Of a DNA stretch of 64,000 nucleotides, positions 1 to 12,646 are shown in pieces. The position numbers and the translations under genes are program-made. The stretch covers positions 4,354,501-4,418,500 of the forward strand of contig NZ_CP081869.1 in the NCBI RefSeq assembly GCF_019797865.1, given 5' to 3'. Source of the stretch: Chenggangzhangella methanolivorans. GTDB taxonomy: Bacteria > Pseudomonadota > Alphaproteobacteria > Rhizobiales > Methylopilaceae. The notes beneath the pieces were generated by a model that made no database searches, had not been told where the DNA came from, and saw only the letters and a program-made list of their open reading frames with translations. Numbering within the stretch: position 1 is the stretch's first letter; each line of letters starts with the position of its first letter.

Positions 1-2682
1 ATCGAAGCAGCGGGATTTGGAGTAGCGCGGATCGTTGCCGACCCCGAGCCACCCGCCCGCCGCCAGCGCCCAGACGAGATGCGGGCGCGACGAAAGGACG
101 GCGAGGTGGAAGGCGTCGGCGGAGGCGATCACCACAAGCATGTTGTCCGCCAGCACGTCCTCGGGGAGAAACTGGAAGCTTCGGTGTTTCGACGTCTCGA
201 TCGTGACGATGTACCGATTGAGCGTGGCCAGCGCTGGGCGAAGCTCCCGTCGCGGCTCTCCGAACAGCCACCATCTCAAGCGATAAACATCGCGGCGATT
301 GACGTCTCGCTCGGGCTTTACGGTTTCGACAAGGTGCTGAAAGACGGCTGGAAAGCGCTGTCTTACGTCTTCGCTTTCCAGGCCGAAGAGGTCGATCGCG
401 AAGAGGTCACGGGGAGAATGGGCGAGATCACGTCCGTTGCGGAATGGTCGGATGTGCTCAGTCAATCCGGCGGTCCTGCCGAGGCCGAGGCGCTTCGCGT
501 CCTGTCGAGTCACCAAGAACCCTGATCCATGCAGTTTCACGCCCGGCGAACAAATCCTGTCGTTGGCGCGCAGCGGGACGGCCTTCGTCACATCGACGCC
601 GATCGTGAGATCGGAGTTTATCCGGCCCTCACGGATCGCAAACGCGATGACGGGTTCATCGGTGTCGAGGCCGGTTTCGGCGATGACAGTGGCTAGAACG
701 CCGGCGCGTGATCCAGCCTCGACGACGGTCATGGCGATCCGCACGGCCGCCGAACCGTCGGCCGCCTTCGTCCATGGGTGATCAGGTACGGCGAAGATGA
801 GCGAAACCTGCAGAACGGCGTCGAGCGAGCGTTCCATGACGCGGCGCTGAAACAGCTGGCTGATCGAATTCGTCGTCACCAAGCCCACACGGCGCAGCGT
901 CGAGTCTTCGGTCGCCAATTCCTCAGAGGCCCGATCCCACCAATACATCACGAAGTCGGCGCTCTCGTTGATCTGGGGATGGGCGCGCCAGAGGGCTTCG
1001 GCGTAGCCGGGCCGCATGCGGGACCGCAGATCCTTGCCGCCGATAAACGGCGGGTTCCCCACGATGAACTCCGCGTCCGGCCAGTCCGGCCGCCGGGCGT
1101 TCGGAAAAGTCTCCACGCTCTTCCCGTCCCGCCGCTCCACGCGCGGGTTCGGAAATCCGTCCCAGGTCAGCACCGCGTCGTAAGGGCGCCCGGTCCCGAA
1201 ATTCACGTTGGCGAAGGCCTTCAGGATCGGCTCGCCGGGATGGCCGGTGCGGGTCCGGTAGTGCTGCTGCAGATAGCCGATCCAGACCACGAGCTCGGCG
1301 ATGGCGGCGGCGCGCGGATTGAGCTCGAGCCCCAGAAACTGGTGCGGGTCGACGGTCTCGCGCTCGAGCCCGAGCGTCTCGGTCTCGCCGAGCCGTGAAA
1401 GAAAGCGTCTCCAGCACCTCGCCCTCGAGCGCCTTCATCAGTTCGAGCGCCACGTAGAGAAAATTGCCGGTGCCGCAGGCCGGGTCGAGCACGCGCGTCG
1501 CGCAGAGCGTCTTGTGGAACGCCCGCACGGCCGCCACCGCGCGCTTGGGATTTCTGGCCTCGGTCGCGGCCTCGGCGCGGGTGAGCGCGGCCTGCCAGTC
1601 GGCGCGCAGCGGCTCCATCACGGTCGCCTCGACGAGGCGCTGCACATAGGCGCGCGGCGTGTAATGCGCCCCAAGCCGGCGGCGTTCGGCCTTGTCGAGC
1701 GCCTGCTCGAGCAGCGTCCCGAAGATCGCCGGATCGACCTCGCGCCAGTCGGCCCTGGCGGCGGCGATCAGCTCGGCGATCTCGGCCGCCCCGAGAGCGA
1801 ACACCCGCGCCTCATGGAAGAAGTTGCCGTTGAAGTAGGGGACGTGGGCGCGAAGCGACGTCGAGAAGCGCTTCGACGCGTCCGGCTCGTCCATCTTGCG
1901 CCAGAGCTCCTCGACGAGCGGCGCGAAGCTCTTCGGCGACGCGAGGCAATCCTCCAGCAGCGTCTTGAAGCTGTCCTTCGGCAGCAGCCCGACGTCGTCG
2001 GCGAACATCGTGAAGATGCAGCGCATGAGGAAATGCGCCACCTCTTCGGCCGTGGTCGGCCTCGAGCGCCTTGGAGACCTCCGCGAGCCGCGCCGCGATC
2101 GCGCGCGTGACCTTGGCGGCCTCGCGCGCCGGATCGAGCGAGTGCGGGTCGTTCCAGATCCTCGCGAGGTTTTCACGGTCGGCGCGTCGCCGAGCTCGTC
2201 GAGATAGACCCGAAAGCCGCGGCGGTCCGGAAAATGGCGGTAGGCGCGGCCCGTGCCGGTGAAGTCGGCGTAGAGCTCGAGGCAGTGGCCGACGTCGCAC
2301 AGGATCAGGAAGGGCGGGGCCGGGTGGTCGGCGTCGAGCAGGAACACGTAGTGCTCGGCCGCGGCGGCCATCCGTCCCGCGCCGGCGGCCCCGCCGCCCG
2401 GCGGGGGGCCTTGCCCGCGCCCTTGAGCCGCGACTGCTTGGCCTCGAGGATGAAGCAGCCGCGCTTGTAGAGATCGATGCGCTTGGGCCCGCCCGCGTCG
2501 GTCTCGCGCGGGCGGACGGCGCGCTCGAAACGCGTAGTCGTTGCGCGCGGCCGAGGCCCCGGCCACGTCCGGCCGCGCGACCCCAGCACGTCGCAGAGCT
2601 CGGCCAGGAACATCTGGTAGTTGGCCCGCTCCGCCCCGCCCTCGCGGCCGGACCAGCGGGCGATGAAGTGTTCGGCGCTCAT
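1..2682 (-). CDS. MmeI-like type IIL restriction-modification enzyme, frameshifted, C-terminus beyond window
   Basis: Enzymes of this class cut DNA and methylate adenine with one polypeptide. Reading from the ATG at 2682, an N-terminal nuclease motif D-x9-E-A-K is coded (Asp at 2475-2473, EAK at 2445-2437). The SAM-binding motif DPACGTGNFL follows at 1486-1457, and the catalytic NPPF motif of N6-adenine methyltransferases at 1056-1045. Readable protein continues to the window edge. About 890 codons are present, close to the size I recall for MmeI (about 919 residues). The frame changes near 2575, 2390, 2180, 2060 and 1400, but both motif blocks are intact. It lies 18 bp downstream of a membrane-protein gene on the same strand. 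An orphan methyltransferase or a PglX relative is the alternative; the D-x9-ExK motif and the lack of brx genes favour type IIL. Confidence 0.75.
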
Positions 2683-2700
2683 GGGAGACCGGACCGCGCG

Positions 2701-4049
2701 TCACTGGCCGTCGGCTGAGACGGGCGGTCCGCCCGCGGCGGCGCAAGCCTTCAGCGCCGCCGCGCGCTTGATGTCGATCAGGTCTTTCGCGGCCCCGACC
2801 TGGATCGCATAGGCGCGTTCGTTGCTCTTCCTTCTCAGGTTGAGATAGTCGAACGTCTTCTCGACATCGTGGCAGCTCTCGCCGGTCAGAGACGTCTCGA
2901 TCGAGTTGAGGTCCGTCCACAACACGCTCTCAACATGGTCGAGCGCGGTCGAAAGCTCGGCGTATTTCTTCGGGTCGCTGAACGTGAAGGACTCGGCGAG
3001 ACGCGCGCGCAGATCCTCCGGCGGCAGCACCCAGCCGGATTTCGAGAGATCGGTGAGCGCCGAGACGGCCGTGTTCAGCGCGCGCCGCGTCATCGGCGCT
3101 TCGGGCGAGACCAGAGTGGCGTAGTGCGCCGCTTGCTGAAGCGAGGCGAGGAACCGCGTCCAGCGCCGCATCGGCTCGCGCATCCGCTCATAGGCGCGCA
3201 ACGCGCCTCGCCGACGCCGGTGAAGGGGTTGGCCTCGACGCTGCGGGTCTCGTCGGCGCGCCATTTGCGCAGCACCAGCGGAACCTCGACGCTGAAGGCG
3301 TCGACGTTCGAGGCCGGGACGTCGATCGCCTTCGGCCTCCAGCCTATCACCACGATCCGCTCGACATAGGCGCCCGACGTGAACAGGGACCGGTCGTAGG
3401 CGAAGGCGTAGACGCCGTCGGACGCCGCGAGCCACACCGGATCGGCGAAAGGGTCTTCGCGCGTGCCGACCACTCGAACGCCGATGAGTCCCCGGAAATC
3501 TTCAGCGTTCCCGCCTGCGCCCCGCCGGACGCGCCGAGCAGAAGGGCGGCGGCGACGGCGGTCGCGGCGACGCCGTCCCGCAGCTTGATCCCGAGCAGGG
3601 CCCGCGGCGAGCGCCAGATAGGCGATGCGGCCCGCGACCGCGAAATTCGCGACATGGGCGACCGCGGTCTGAGTCTTGGCCGCTTCCCCCTGGTCGAGCA
3701 CGGCGATCAGCGCGTCGCGCGCGACGTCCTGCGAGAGCACCGCGTCCATCCAGAGATAGGACGCCCATCCCACGAGGCAGATCGCGATCGAGGCGTTGAA
3801 CAGCGTCTTCTTGTCCTTGGAGGGCGCGAGAAAGGCGAGCGCCGCCGCAAGCGCGACCGGGGTCGATACGCCGGCCAATGCGGCGTCCGAGACGATGGCG
3901 GGAGCGGCGGCGGAGATCGCCTTGGCGGCCGCGCCGCCAAGGCCGAGCGCATGCCCGCCGGGCACTTCTGCGAATTGGGAGGCGATGACCACGGCCGGCG
4001 CGACGCCGAGCGCGAGAATGCAGATGAACGCGAGACTCCTGCCGGTCAT
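2701..4049 (-). CDS. multi-pass membrane protein of unknown function, frameshifted
   Basis: I do not recognise the family. The protein starts with a signal-anchor-like segment (MTGRSLAFICILALGVAP) and has about four more hydrophobic stretches, including FNASIAICLVGWASYLWMD and VAATAVAAALLLGASGG. A soluble C-terminal half of roughly 250 residues follows and ends in VSADGQ. The reading frame changes near 3600, 3485 and 3205, and the three pieces join into about 450 residues with consistent codon use. The soluble half carries many charged helices and no catalytic motif I can name. It sits between a PanB-like gene upstream (53 bp) and the restriction-modification gene downstream (18 bp), all on the minus strand, so co-transcription is likely. 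A role in the restriction module is only inference from position. Confidence 0.55.
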
Positions 4050-4101
4050 GCCGATCCCCCAACCTTCTGCAACCGAAGATAGAGGTATGTTAAAATAACA
4101 A

Positions 4102-5030
4102 TCAATACGTGTTCTGCGCGGGCGTGGGCGCGATCAGGTTGCAGGGTCGCTCGGCTCGTTCCCGGCTCTTCTTCTCGCCCGCGAGACGCTCGAACCGCGC
4201 CAGCTCCTCGGGCGGCATATGGACGTCGCTCTCGGCCGCCGGATAGGCGCCGGCCACGCAGTCGTCGCGATAGGCGTCAGCGCGTCCTCGATGATCGCGC
4301 CGACATTGGCGTAGGCGCCGCGGTTTCGGGATCGGGAAGGCGGAGTAACCCACGAGGTCGCCGCTGATGTGATAGACGCCGTCATTGACCCGGCCGCCGC
4401 CGAGCGTGACCACGGGGGCGGAGAGTTCGGCGGTCAGGCGCGCCGCGAGCTCGGTCGGAATCTGCTCGGCGATGAAGGCGAAGCAGCCGGCCTCCTCGAA
4501 GGCGCGGGCGCCGTCGAGGATCGCGGCCGCCTCCTCGGCCGAGCGGCCCTTGATCCCGAAGCCGCTCTGCTCGACTCGGCGCGAGGCCTGCATGCCGACA
4601 TGGCCCATGACCGGCACGCCCGCCGCCACGATCGCGGCCACATGCGGAGCGATGCGCCGGTCGCCCTCGCATTTCACCACGTTGGCCCCGCCCTCGCGCA
4701 CGAAGCGCACGGCGCTTTCGACAGCTTGAGCCGGCGAAGCGTGGTAGCTGCCGAACGGCAGGTGCCCGACCACGAGACCGAAGCGCGCCACGCGGCTCTC
4801 ACCGCCCGGGTGAGGAAGAGCTGCTCCTCGAACGTCACCGTCGTGGGATCGGGATGGGCGAGCAGCGACATCGGCCCGGCGTTGCCGACCACCAGCAGGT
4901 CGAAGCCGACGCGGTCGGCGATCGCGGCCATCGGCGTCGTAGACCCGATCGAGGTGATGCGCTCGCCCGCGGCCTTCTTCCGGCGCAGCGCGTTGAGCGT
5001 GACCTTGCGGCGCACGGGTTCGGCGGACAT
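4102..5030 (-). CDS. PanB-like ketopantoate hydroxymethyltransferase paralogue, frameshifted
   Basis: PanB transfers a hydroxymethyl group from methylene-tetrahydrofolate to 2-oxoisovalerate in pantothenate synthesis. The TIM-barrel landmarks are visible in order: an N-terminal GERITSIGSTTPMAAIADRV strand, VVGNAGPM, GHLPFGSYHASPAQA, NVVKCEGD, VPVMGHVGMQ, and AEQIPTELA near the catalytic Glu. Two metal-ligand positions differ from canonical PanB: the usual VGDS is VGNA, and the Asp before LPF/MPF is His. The Glu of the KLEG-type motif is kept. Frame changes occur near 4800, 4318 and 4277. The joined protein of about 310 residues is slightly longer than typical PanB. No panC is adjacent. It may be a PanB-fold enzyme with another substrate. 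Confidence 0.65.
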
Positions 5031-5107
5031 CAGCGGCTCCGATCAAAGAGAAGTCAGTCGATCGGATATATGGATTTCAATCGCCGCTCAACGCTGCGGC
5101 GAGGGCG

Positions 5108-6108
5108 TCAGTTCTCCGCGAACGAGCGGAGGTTCTCGGTGCGCCGGGTCGTGAGCGCGGCCGCAAGCCGGTCCGAGGACGTCTTGGAGCCGGCGGCGGC
5201 CGCAAACGCCGTGAAGGCGTCGCGATAGGCGAGCCAGGCGCGCTGCGTGGTCTTGATGCCGGCCTTGGTCACCGTGCCCCAGCGGCTTTCGTCCGGCTCG
5301 GCCTGCGCCGTCCTGTAGGCGGCGTTGAGCGCGCCGTCGGCGGTCGACAGCGCGGTCTTGACGTCGAGCGGGCCGGTCCCGAGCGCGGCGCGGAGCGTCG
5401 CGAGAAACGCCTCGTCCTCGTCCTCCTTCGCGCCCGTCACCATGGCGCCGCGGGCGGTGCCCGAGAGGTCCACCTCGTTCTCCCCGACGGCGTCGCGATA
5501 GGCCGTGAAGGCCTTGCGCAGTCTGGCGTAGGCGGCGCTCGCCGGCGGCGTCAGCCGGGCGGCGAGGCGCGTCAGCTCCGCGTCTCGGCCGACCGCGTCC
5601 TTCTTCGCGGCGCGCGAGGAGCAGAAGCCCATCATCATCCCCGAGGTGATGTCGTCGCAGAAGTCGAACCGGTCGGGGACCGCGGCGCCCTGGCGTTTGC
5701 GCTCCAGAAGATGCTCGACGCGGCCGGAGATCTCGGCCGGCGCGCCGCCGGCCGCGCAGGCGTAGGCGATCGCGAGGTCGTCGTTGCGGGGCGCGCCGTC
5801 GCCGTTGGCGTAGATCATCGAGAGGATCGCGGCCGGCGGGAAGGCGATGTCGGGCTCGCCGGTCGCGTTCAGCGCGCAGGCGCGGCCGGACCGTAGGCGG
5901 GGGCCGCGCCGACGCCGTCATAGAGGTCGAGCGCGTCGCATCCCTTCGGCGACGGTCCGGCGGAGCCGGCTTCGGCAGCCCGAGCTTTTGCGGCCTTGTC
6001 GCACGCGGCCTTGACCGCGGCGTCGTCGGCGAGCGCGGCGAAAGGCGCGAGCAGCAGCGCGACCACCGCGAAAGCGAGGCCTCGCGGTCGGAACGTCGTG
6101 CTCGTCAT
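5108..6108 (-). CDS. secreted LprI-family (DUF1311) protein, one frameshift
   Basis: The precursor begins MTSTTFRPRGLAFAVVALLL followed by AALADD, a typical Sec signal peptide. The start at 6108 is preceded by a purine-rich GGGGCGACAG. The C-terminal third (LNAAYRTAQAEP, then TQRAWLAYRDAFTAFAAA) matches the lysozyme-inhibitor LprI/DUF1311 pattern of repeated Y-x-x-A and W-x-x-Y-R-D helices, and an earlier segment (YARLRKAFTAYRDAV) looks like a second copy. Paired Cys residues in the secreted part could form disulfides. One frame change near 5870 separates the N-terminal 80 residues from the rest. The protein probably acts in the periplasm. Inhibition of lysozyme is known for only some family members, so the function here is not certain. 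Confidence 0.65.
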
Positions 6109-6141
6109 CTGTCGCCCCATGCGTCGGTTTCGGCGGACGTC

Positions 6142-6944
6142 CTAGCGCGGAACGGCGACGCGAAGAAAACGCTCGATCATGGCGTCGACCTGATCGGGGA
6201 CCTCGAGCTGGCAGAAATGGCCCGAACCGACGGTCTGGCCGTAGAGCATGTCGGGCGCGAGTTCGCGCAGCCGCGCAAGATCGGTCCGCGGGGTCGGCTC
6301 GTCGGCCGCGACGTAGAGCGCGGGCGTGCGCAGGCGCGCCGTGGCGGTGGCGGGGTCGTAGTCGCGCAGGCCCTCGAAGGCCGCGACCATCACATGCCGG
6401 GGCGCGGCCGCCATGGCGTCGAGAATGCGGTCGCGCCGGTCCGGGTCGTCGGTCGGGATGAAGAGCGCCGCGCCCACATAAGCGCGCAGCGCCGCGGCGC
6501 CGTCCGGGCCGCGCAGTTTTTCCAGAAAGGCCGGGATCGCGACGCGGGCCGCGGCCGGCAGTGCCACTGCGGCGTCGATCATGACGAGCGCCTCGACGAG
6601 GTCCGGCCGGCGCGCCGAAAGGTCGAAGCCCACGATGCCGCCCATGCTGTGGCCGACGACGAGGGATCGCTCCAGCCCCAATTCTCCGCACAGCCAGGCG
6701 AGGTCGTCTGAGAACGCCTCCATCGGATAGGGCTGGACGGGCTTGTCGCTCGCCCCGTGGCCGCGCAGGTCGACCGCGACCACGCGCCGGCCGAGCGCCG
6801 CGAAATGGTCGGCCTGCGGCGCGAGATAGGACTGGTCGCAGCACCAGCCGTGGACGAGCAGGACCGGCGGTCCGTCGCCCGGCGTCTCGGCGAAGGCGAG
6901 AGAGACGCCGTCGCGCGTCAGCGTGCGAAGCCGGGCCTGCGCCG

Positions 6945-6948
<4 letters not shown>
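6142..6948 (-). CDS. alpha/beta hydrolase
   Basis: This intact 268-residue protein has the alpha/beta-hydrolase fold markers: the oxyanion segment [13 protein letters not shown], the nucleophile elbow GHSMGG (Ser near residue 99), a late acidic residue in [13 protein letters not shown], and the catalytic His in [10 protein letters not shown] close to the C-terminus. It resembles the haloperoxidase/esterase branch and cannot be assigned a substrate. The GTG start at 6948 overlaps the TGA of uvrB (GTGA), so it is probably translated from the uvrB transcript. No signal peptide is visible, so it should be cytoplasmic. The link to uvrB is positional and does not imply a repair role. Confidence 0.85.
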
Positions 6949-9594
<2,646 letters not shown>

Positions 9595-9645
9595 GGGCCG
9601 AATATAGCGCGTCGGTCCGGACGTGCGACGGCGCCGGCGCGAAAA

Positions 9646-10623
9646 TCAGGCGGGTTTCGCCCAGAGGCCGCGGAGCGCGTCCCAAGCCGGCGCGAGCGCA
9701 TAGCCGACCAGCGGGATGATGGCGAAGCCGATCGCCAGCCCGATCGCGCCCGCGGCGGCCGCGCCCACGGCCCATTCCGCGAAGCCCGCGGCGGCGGGAA
9801 CCGCATGGCCCGCGGCCACGGCCCAATCGTGGATCGCGTGAGCGATCGCGCCGAGCCCGTATTCCTCGAGCCCGTGCACCACGATGCCGCCGCCGACCCA
9901 CACCATCGCGGCGGTGCCAACGATCGCCAGAACCTTCAGGAAAACCGGCATGCCGACCACGAGCCCGCGGCCGAGCGCGCGCACCAGGGATCCGGCCTGC
10001 GACTTCGCCATCGCGACGCCGGCGTCGTCGGCCTTCACGATCAGCGCCACCACGCCGTAGACCGCGACCGTGATGCCGAGGCCCACCACCGCCAGCACCG
10101 CGGCCTTGGTCCAGAACCCGCCGTCCGGCACGGCCGCGAGCGTGATGGCCATGATCTCGGCGGACAGGATGAAGTCGGTCTTGATCGCGCCCGCGATCTT
10201 GGCGTCTTCGAGCGCCTTGGCGTCGGCCGGGTCGGCGATCGCGGCCTCGTGCGCGTGGGCGGCGTGGGGAAACAGCTTTTCGTAGATCTTCTCCGCGCCC
10301 TCGTAGCAGAGGAACGCGCCGCCGAGCATCAGCAGCGGGGTGATGAGGAACGGCGCCAGCAGGCTGAGCGCGAGCGCCGCCGGGAGCAGGATCAGCAGCT
10401 TGTTGCGCAGCGACCCGAGCGCGATGCGCCCGACGATCGGCAGCTCGCGGTCGGCCGCGAAGCCCACCACGTAGCGCGGCGTCACGGCGGCGTCGTCGAT
10501 CACGACGCCTGCGGCCTTGGCGCCGGCCTTCGCCGCCTGGCCCGCCACGTCGTCCAGCGAGGCGGCGGCGACCTTGGCGAGCGCCGCGACGTCGTCGAGC
10601 AACGCGATCAGACCGACGGACAT
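9646..10623 (-). CDS. DUF808 (YedI-like) inner-membrane protein
   Basis: The protein opens with MSVGLIALLDDVAALAKVAA and continues with DVAGQAAKAGAKAAGVVIDD, the signature of the DUF808/YedI family. Hydrophobic segments follow (KLLILLPAALALSLLAPFLI, AAVLAVVGLGITVAVYGVVA, GAIGLAIGFAIIPLVGYALA). At about 325 residues it has the usual family length. I chose the start at 10623 because the family begins MSxGLxALLDD; the longer frame upstream adds only an arginine/proline-rich stretch. The function is unknown; the protein is predicted to sit in the inner membrane. It is monocistronic, between uvrB and an aldo/keto reductase on the same strand. Confidence 0.85.
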   Translation of the reverse strand: MSVGLIALLDDVAALAKVAAASLDDVAGQAAKAGAKAAGVVIDDAAVTPRYVVGFAADRELPIVGRIALGSLRNKLLILLPAALALSLLAPFLITPLLMLGGAFLCYEGAEKIYEKLFPHAAHAHEAAIADPADAKALEDAKIAGAIKTDFILSAEIMAITLAAVPDGGFWTKAAVLAVVGLGITVAVYGVVALIVKADDAGVAMAKSQAGSLVRALGRGLVVGMPVFLKVLAIVGTAAMVWVGGGIVVHGLEEYGLGAIAHAIHDWAVAAGHAVPAAAGFAEWAVGAAAAGAIGLAIGFAIIPLVGYALAPAWDALRGLWAKPA

Positions 10624-10807
10624 GCAAGACCCCCTTGGATGCCGGCCATCGGGCGGCGCCGCTCGTTCGGAACACGGACGCGCCATAGCACGCGCGAAAT
10701 TCGACTTTTGCGACCGCCGACGCCAAATCCGTCGCGCGTCAAAGCACGATCGCTTTATTTAGCCGCCTGCGGCGACGGCGTCGGTCACGCCCTTCGAAGC
10801 GGTCCGC

Positions 10808-11779
10808 TCACGCGTAGCCCGCCACCGCATGCGGCTGATAGGGCGCCTCGAGCGTCGCGATCTCGTCCTCGGTCAGCTTCAGCGACAGCGCCGCCACCGC
10901 GTCCTCGATATGGCCCGGCCGCGACGCCCCGATGATCGGCGCGGTGATCCCCGGCTTCTGGATCACCCAGGCGAGCGCCACCTGCGCCCGCGAAACCCCG
11001 CGGGCGGCCGCCACGCGGCCCACCGCCTCCGCCACCTCTCGGTCGGAGGGCACGTAGAGCGTCTTGCCGAACTCGTCGGTGTCGGCGCGCGCGCTTCCCT
11101 CGTCCCAGTCGCGCGTCAGCCGCCCGCGGGCGAGCGGCGACCACGGGATCACGGCGATCCCCTCTTCGCGGCAGAAGGGGATCATCTCCCGCTCCTCCTC
11201 GCGATAGATCAGGTTGAGGTGGTTCTGCATCGAGACGAATTCGGCCCAGCCATGGCTGCGCGAGACATGCACGGCGTTCACGAACCGCCAGGCGCTCATC
11301 GACGAGGCGCCGATATAGCGGATCTTGCCGGCCCGCACGCAGTCGTTCAGCGCCTCCAGCGTCTCCTCGATCGGCGTGCCGTAGTCGAATCTGTGAATTT
11401 GATAGAGGTCGACATAGTCGGTCCCGAGCCGCTTCAGGCTGGCGTCGAGCTCTGAAAGAATAGCCTTGCGCGACAGCCCCGCGCCGTTTGGGCCCGGCCG
11501 CATGCGCTGGCACACTTTCGTCGCCAGCACGATCTCGTCGCGTTTGGCGAAGTCGCGGATCGCCCGCCCCACGATCTCCTCGCTCGAGCCCAGCGAATAA
11601 ACGTTGGCGGTGTCGAGAAAAGTGATCCCGGCCTCGAGCGCCTGCCGGATGAGCGGGCGGCTCGTCTCCTCGTCGAGCGTCCACGGATGCGCGCCGCGGC
11701 CGGCGTCCCCATAGGTCATGCAGCCGAGGCAGATCTTCGAGACGTCGAGGCCCGTGCGGCCGAATTTCTCGTAGTTCAT
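10808..11779 (-). CDS. aldo/keto reductase
   Basis: This intact 323-residue NADPH-dependent oxidoreductase of the AKR superfamily begins MNYEKFGRTGLDVSKICLG. The catalytic tetrad is recognisable: Asp and Tyr in FLDTANVYSLGSSEE, Lys in IVLATKVCQRM, and His in YVDLYQIHRFD. The cofactor-binding end (ITAPIIGASRPGHIEDAVAA) is also present. The closest general group is the YajO/AKR11-like set acting on small aldehydes or ketones. The substrate cannot be read from sequence. It is separated from DUF808 by about 180 bp and diverges from the small gene at 11982, so the gap 11780-11981 should hold both promoters. Confidence 0.9.
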   Translation of the reverse strand: MNYEKFGRTGLDVSKICLGCMTYGDAGRGAHPWTLDEETSRPLIRQALEAGITFLDTANVYSLGSSEEIVGRAIRDFAKRDEIVLATKVCQRMRPGPNGAGLSRKAILSELDASLKRLGTDYVDLYQIHRFDYGTPIEETLEALNDCVRAGKIRYIGASSMSAWRFVNAVHVSRSHGWAEFVSMQNHLNLIYREEEREMIPFCREEGIAVIPWSPLARGRLTRDWDEGSARADTDEFGKTLYVPSDREVAEAVGRVAAARGVSRAQVALAWVIQKPGITAPIIGASRPGHIEDAVAALSLKLTEDEIATLEAPYQPHAVAGYA

Positions 11780-11981
11780 GAAAGCGCCTCCATGGCGGGC
11801 GAGGCGCGGGGAGTTAGGCGGCGGGAACGGAGAGGGAAGGGCGGCGCGAGGCGGGCCGGACCCGCGCCGTGCCGGATTGAAAATCCGCCCGCGCGCCCCA
11901 TATCCTCAGCATCGTCGGCATTGCGTATCGGGCGCCGGCGGCTGAGAGCCAATGGAGCTCCCGCTCGCAGGGGAGAGAGCC

Positions 11982-12215
11982 ATGGTCTCGAGAACAGCCG
12001 CCACGTCGCGTGAAGCCCAGACGAACAAGGCGTTTCAGGACATCGTGACCAAGGAACGGAACGAGCGGGACGCCAAGACCGCTCGCCTCAAGGCCCTTCG
12101 CCTCGCCCGCGACGCCGAAGAAGCTGCGCAGGCCAAGGCCGCTCCCGCCAAGGCCCCCGCCGCCAAGAAGGCCGCGCCCCGCAAGGCGGCGGCGAAGAAG
12201 CAGGCGGTGGGGTGA
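11982..12215 (+). CDS. small protein with Ala/Lys/Pro-rich basic tail
   Basis: A 77-residue protein that starts at the ATG at 11982, preceded by a good ribosome binding site (GGGGAGAG). The first half (SREAQTNKAFQDIVTKERNE) is helical and charged. The second half is a histone-H1-like run of AAPAKAPAAKKAAPRKAAAK repeats. Such tails bind DNA or RNA non-specifically, so a nucleoid-associated or ribosome-associated role is possible but unproven. I do not recognise a named family. An in-frame ATG ten codons upstream (11952) would give a longer form, but the binding site favours the later start. Confidence 0.6.
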   Translation: MVSRTAATSREAQTNKAFQDIVTKERNERDAKTARLKALRLARDAEEAAQAKAAPAKAPAAKKAAPRKAAAKKQAVG

Positions 12216-12386
12216 GAGGCTAAGCAGAGCGTCGGTCTGCTCGCGCGCAGCTCTTTGAGCGCGCGCTGGAGCGCCAATTGCTGGATTGATCGAGCAAGCG
12301 TGCGGCTGAAGTTTTGCCGCGGGAGCGCTTGTGACCGCTGCGGTCTGAGTTGGAATTGCGCCTGCCGCGCCCGCTGAAACCTTAGG

Positions 12387-12646
12387 GTGGATGCGGCGGA
12401 TCTGTCTGTCGAAGCGCCTTTCCATGAAGACATATGTGACGTGTCGCGCTCGCTCGCGAATGGGAGCGCGGAGGTTCGCCTGCCCATCTTGCGGCTTAGC
12501 CAAATGGAGATTCGAGCGGGGCTGGCCGTCTTCCACAGCGAGACCCGAAGGCCACGAGATCATCCTAGCCGAGGGCGCGGCGGCCGAAACCTTCGTGGAG
12601 AACGTCACCCGACGCCTTCGAAGACTTCGAAGAGTTTGCGGCGTGA
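12387..12646 (+). CDS. possible small acidic-tailed ORF, frameshifted
   Basis: Only the C-terminal part looks like protein. The frame RPEGHEIILAEGAAAETFVENV runs to about 12605, and after a one-base shift it continues as PDAFEDFEEFAA and stops at 12644-12646. The acidic, well-balanced composition differs from the arginine-rich noise of neighbouring frames. The N-terminal half is uncertain: two frames are open and neither is convincing, so the start given is a guess. The gene would lie alone in a gene-poor segment. No family is recognised. Confidence 0.25.

Noticed and set aside
1..2682. BREX PglX instead of a type IIL enzyme
   Set aside because: The size fits MmeI, an N-terminal D-x9-EAK nuclease motif is present and no brx neighbours are seen, although genes left of the window are unknown.
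923..2920. 665-residue open frame starting at 2920
   Set aside because: Its first part is out of frame with the methyltransferase start at 2682 and overlaps the membrane-protein gene; its last part is arginine-rich noise. Only the middle is the real enzyme.
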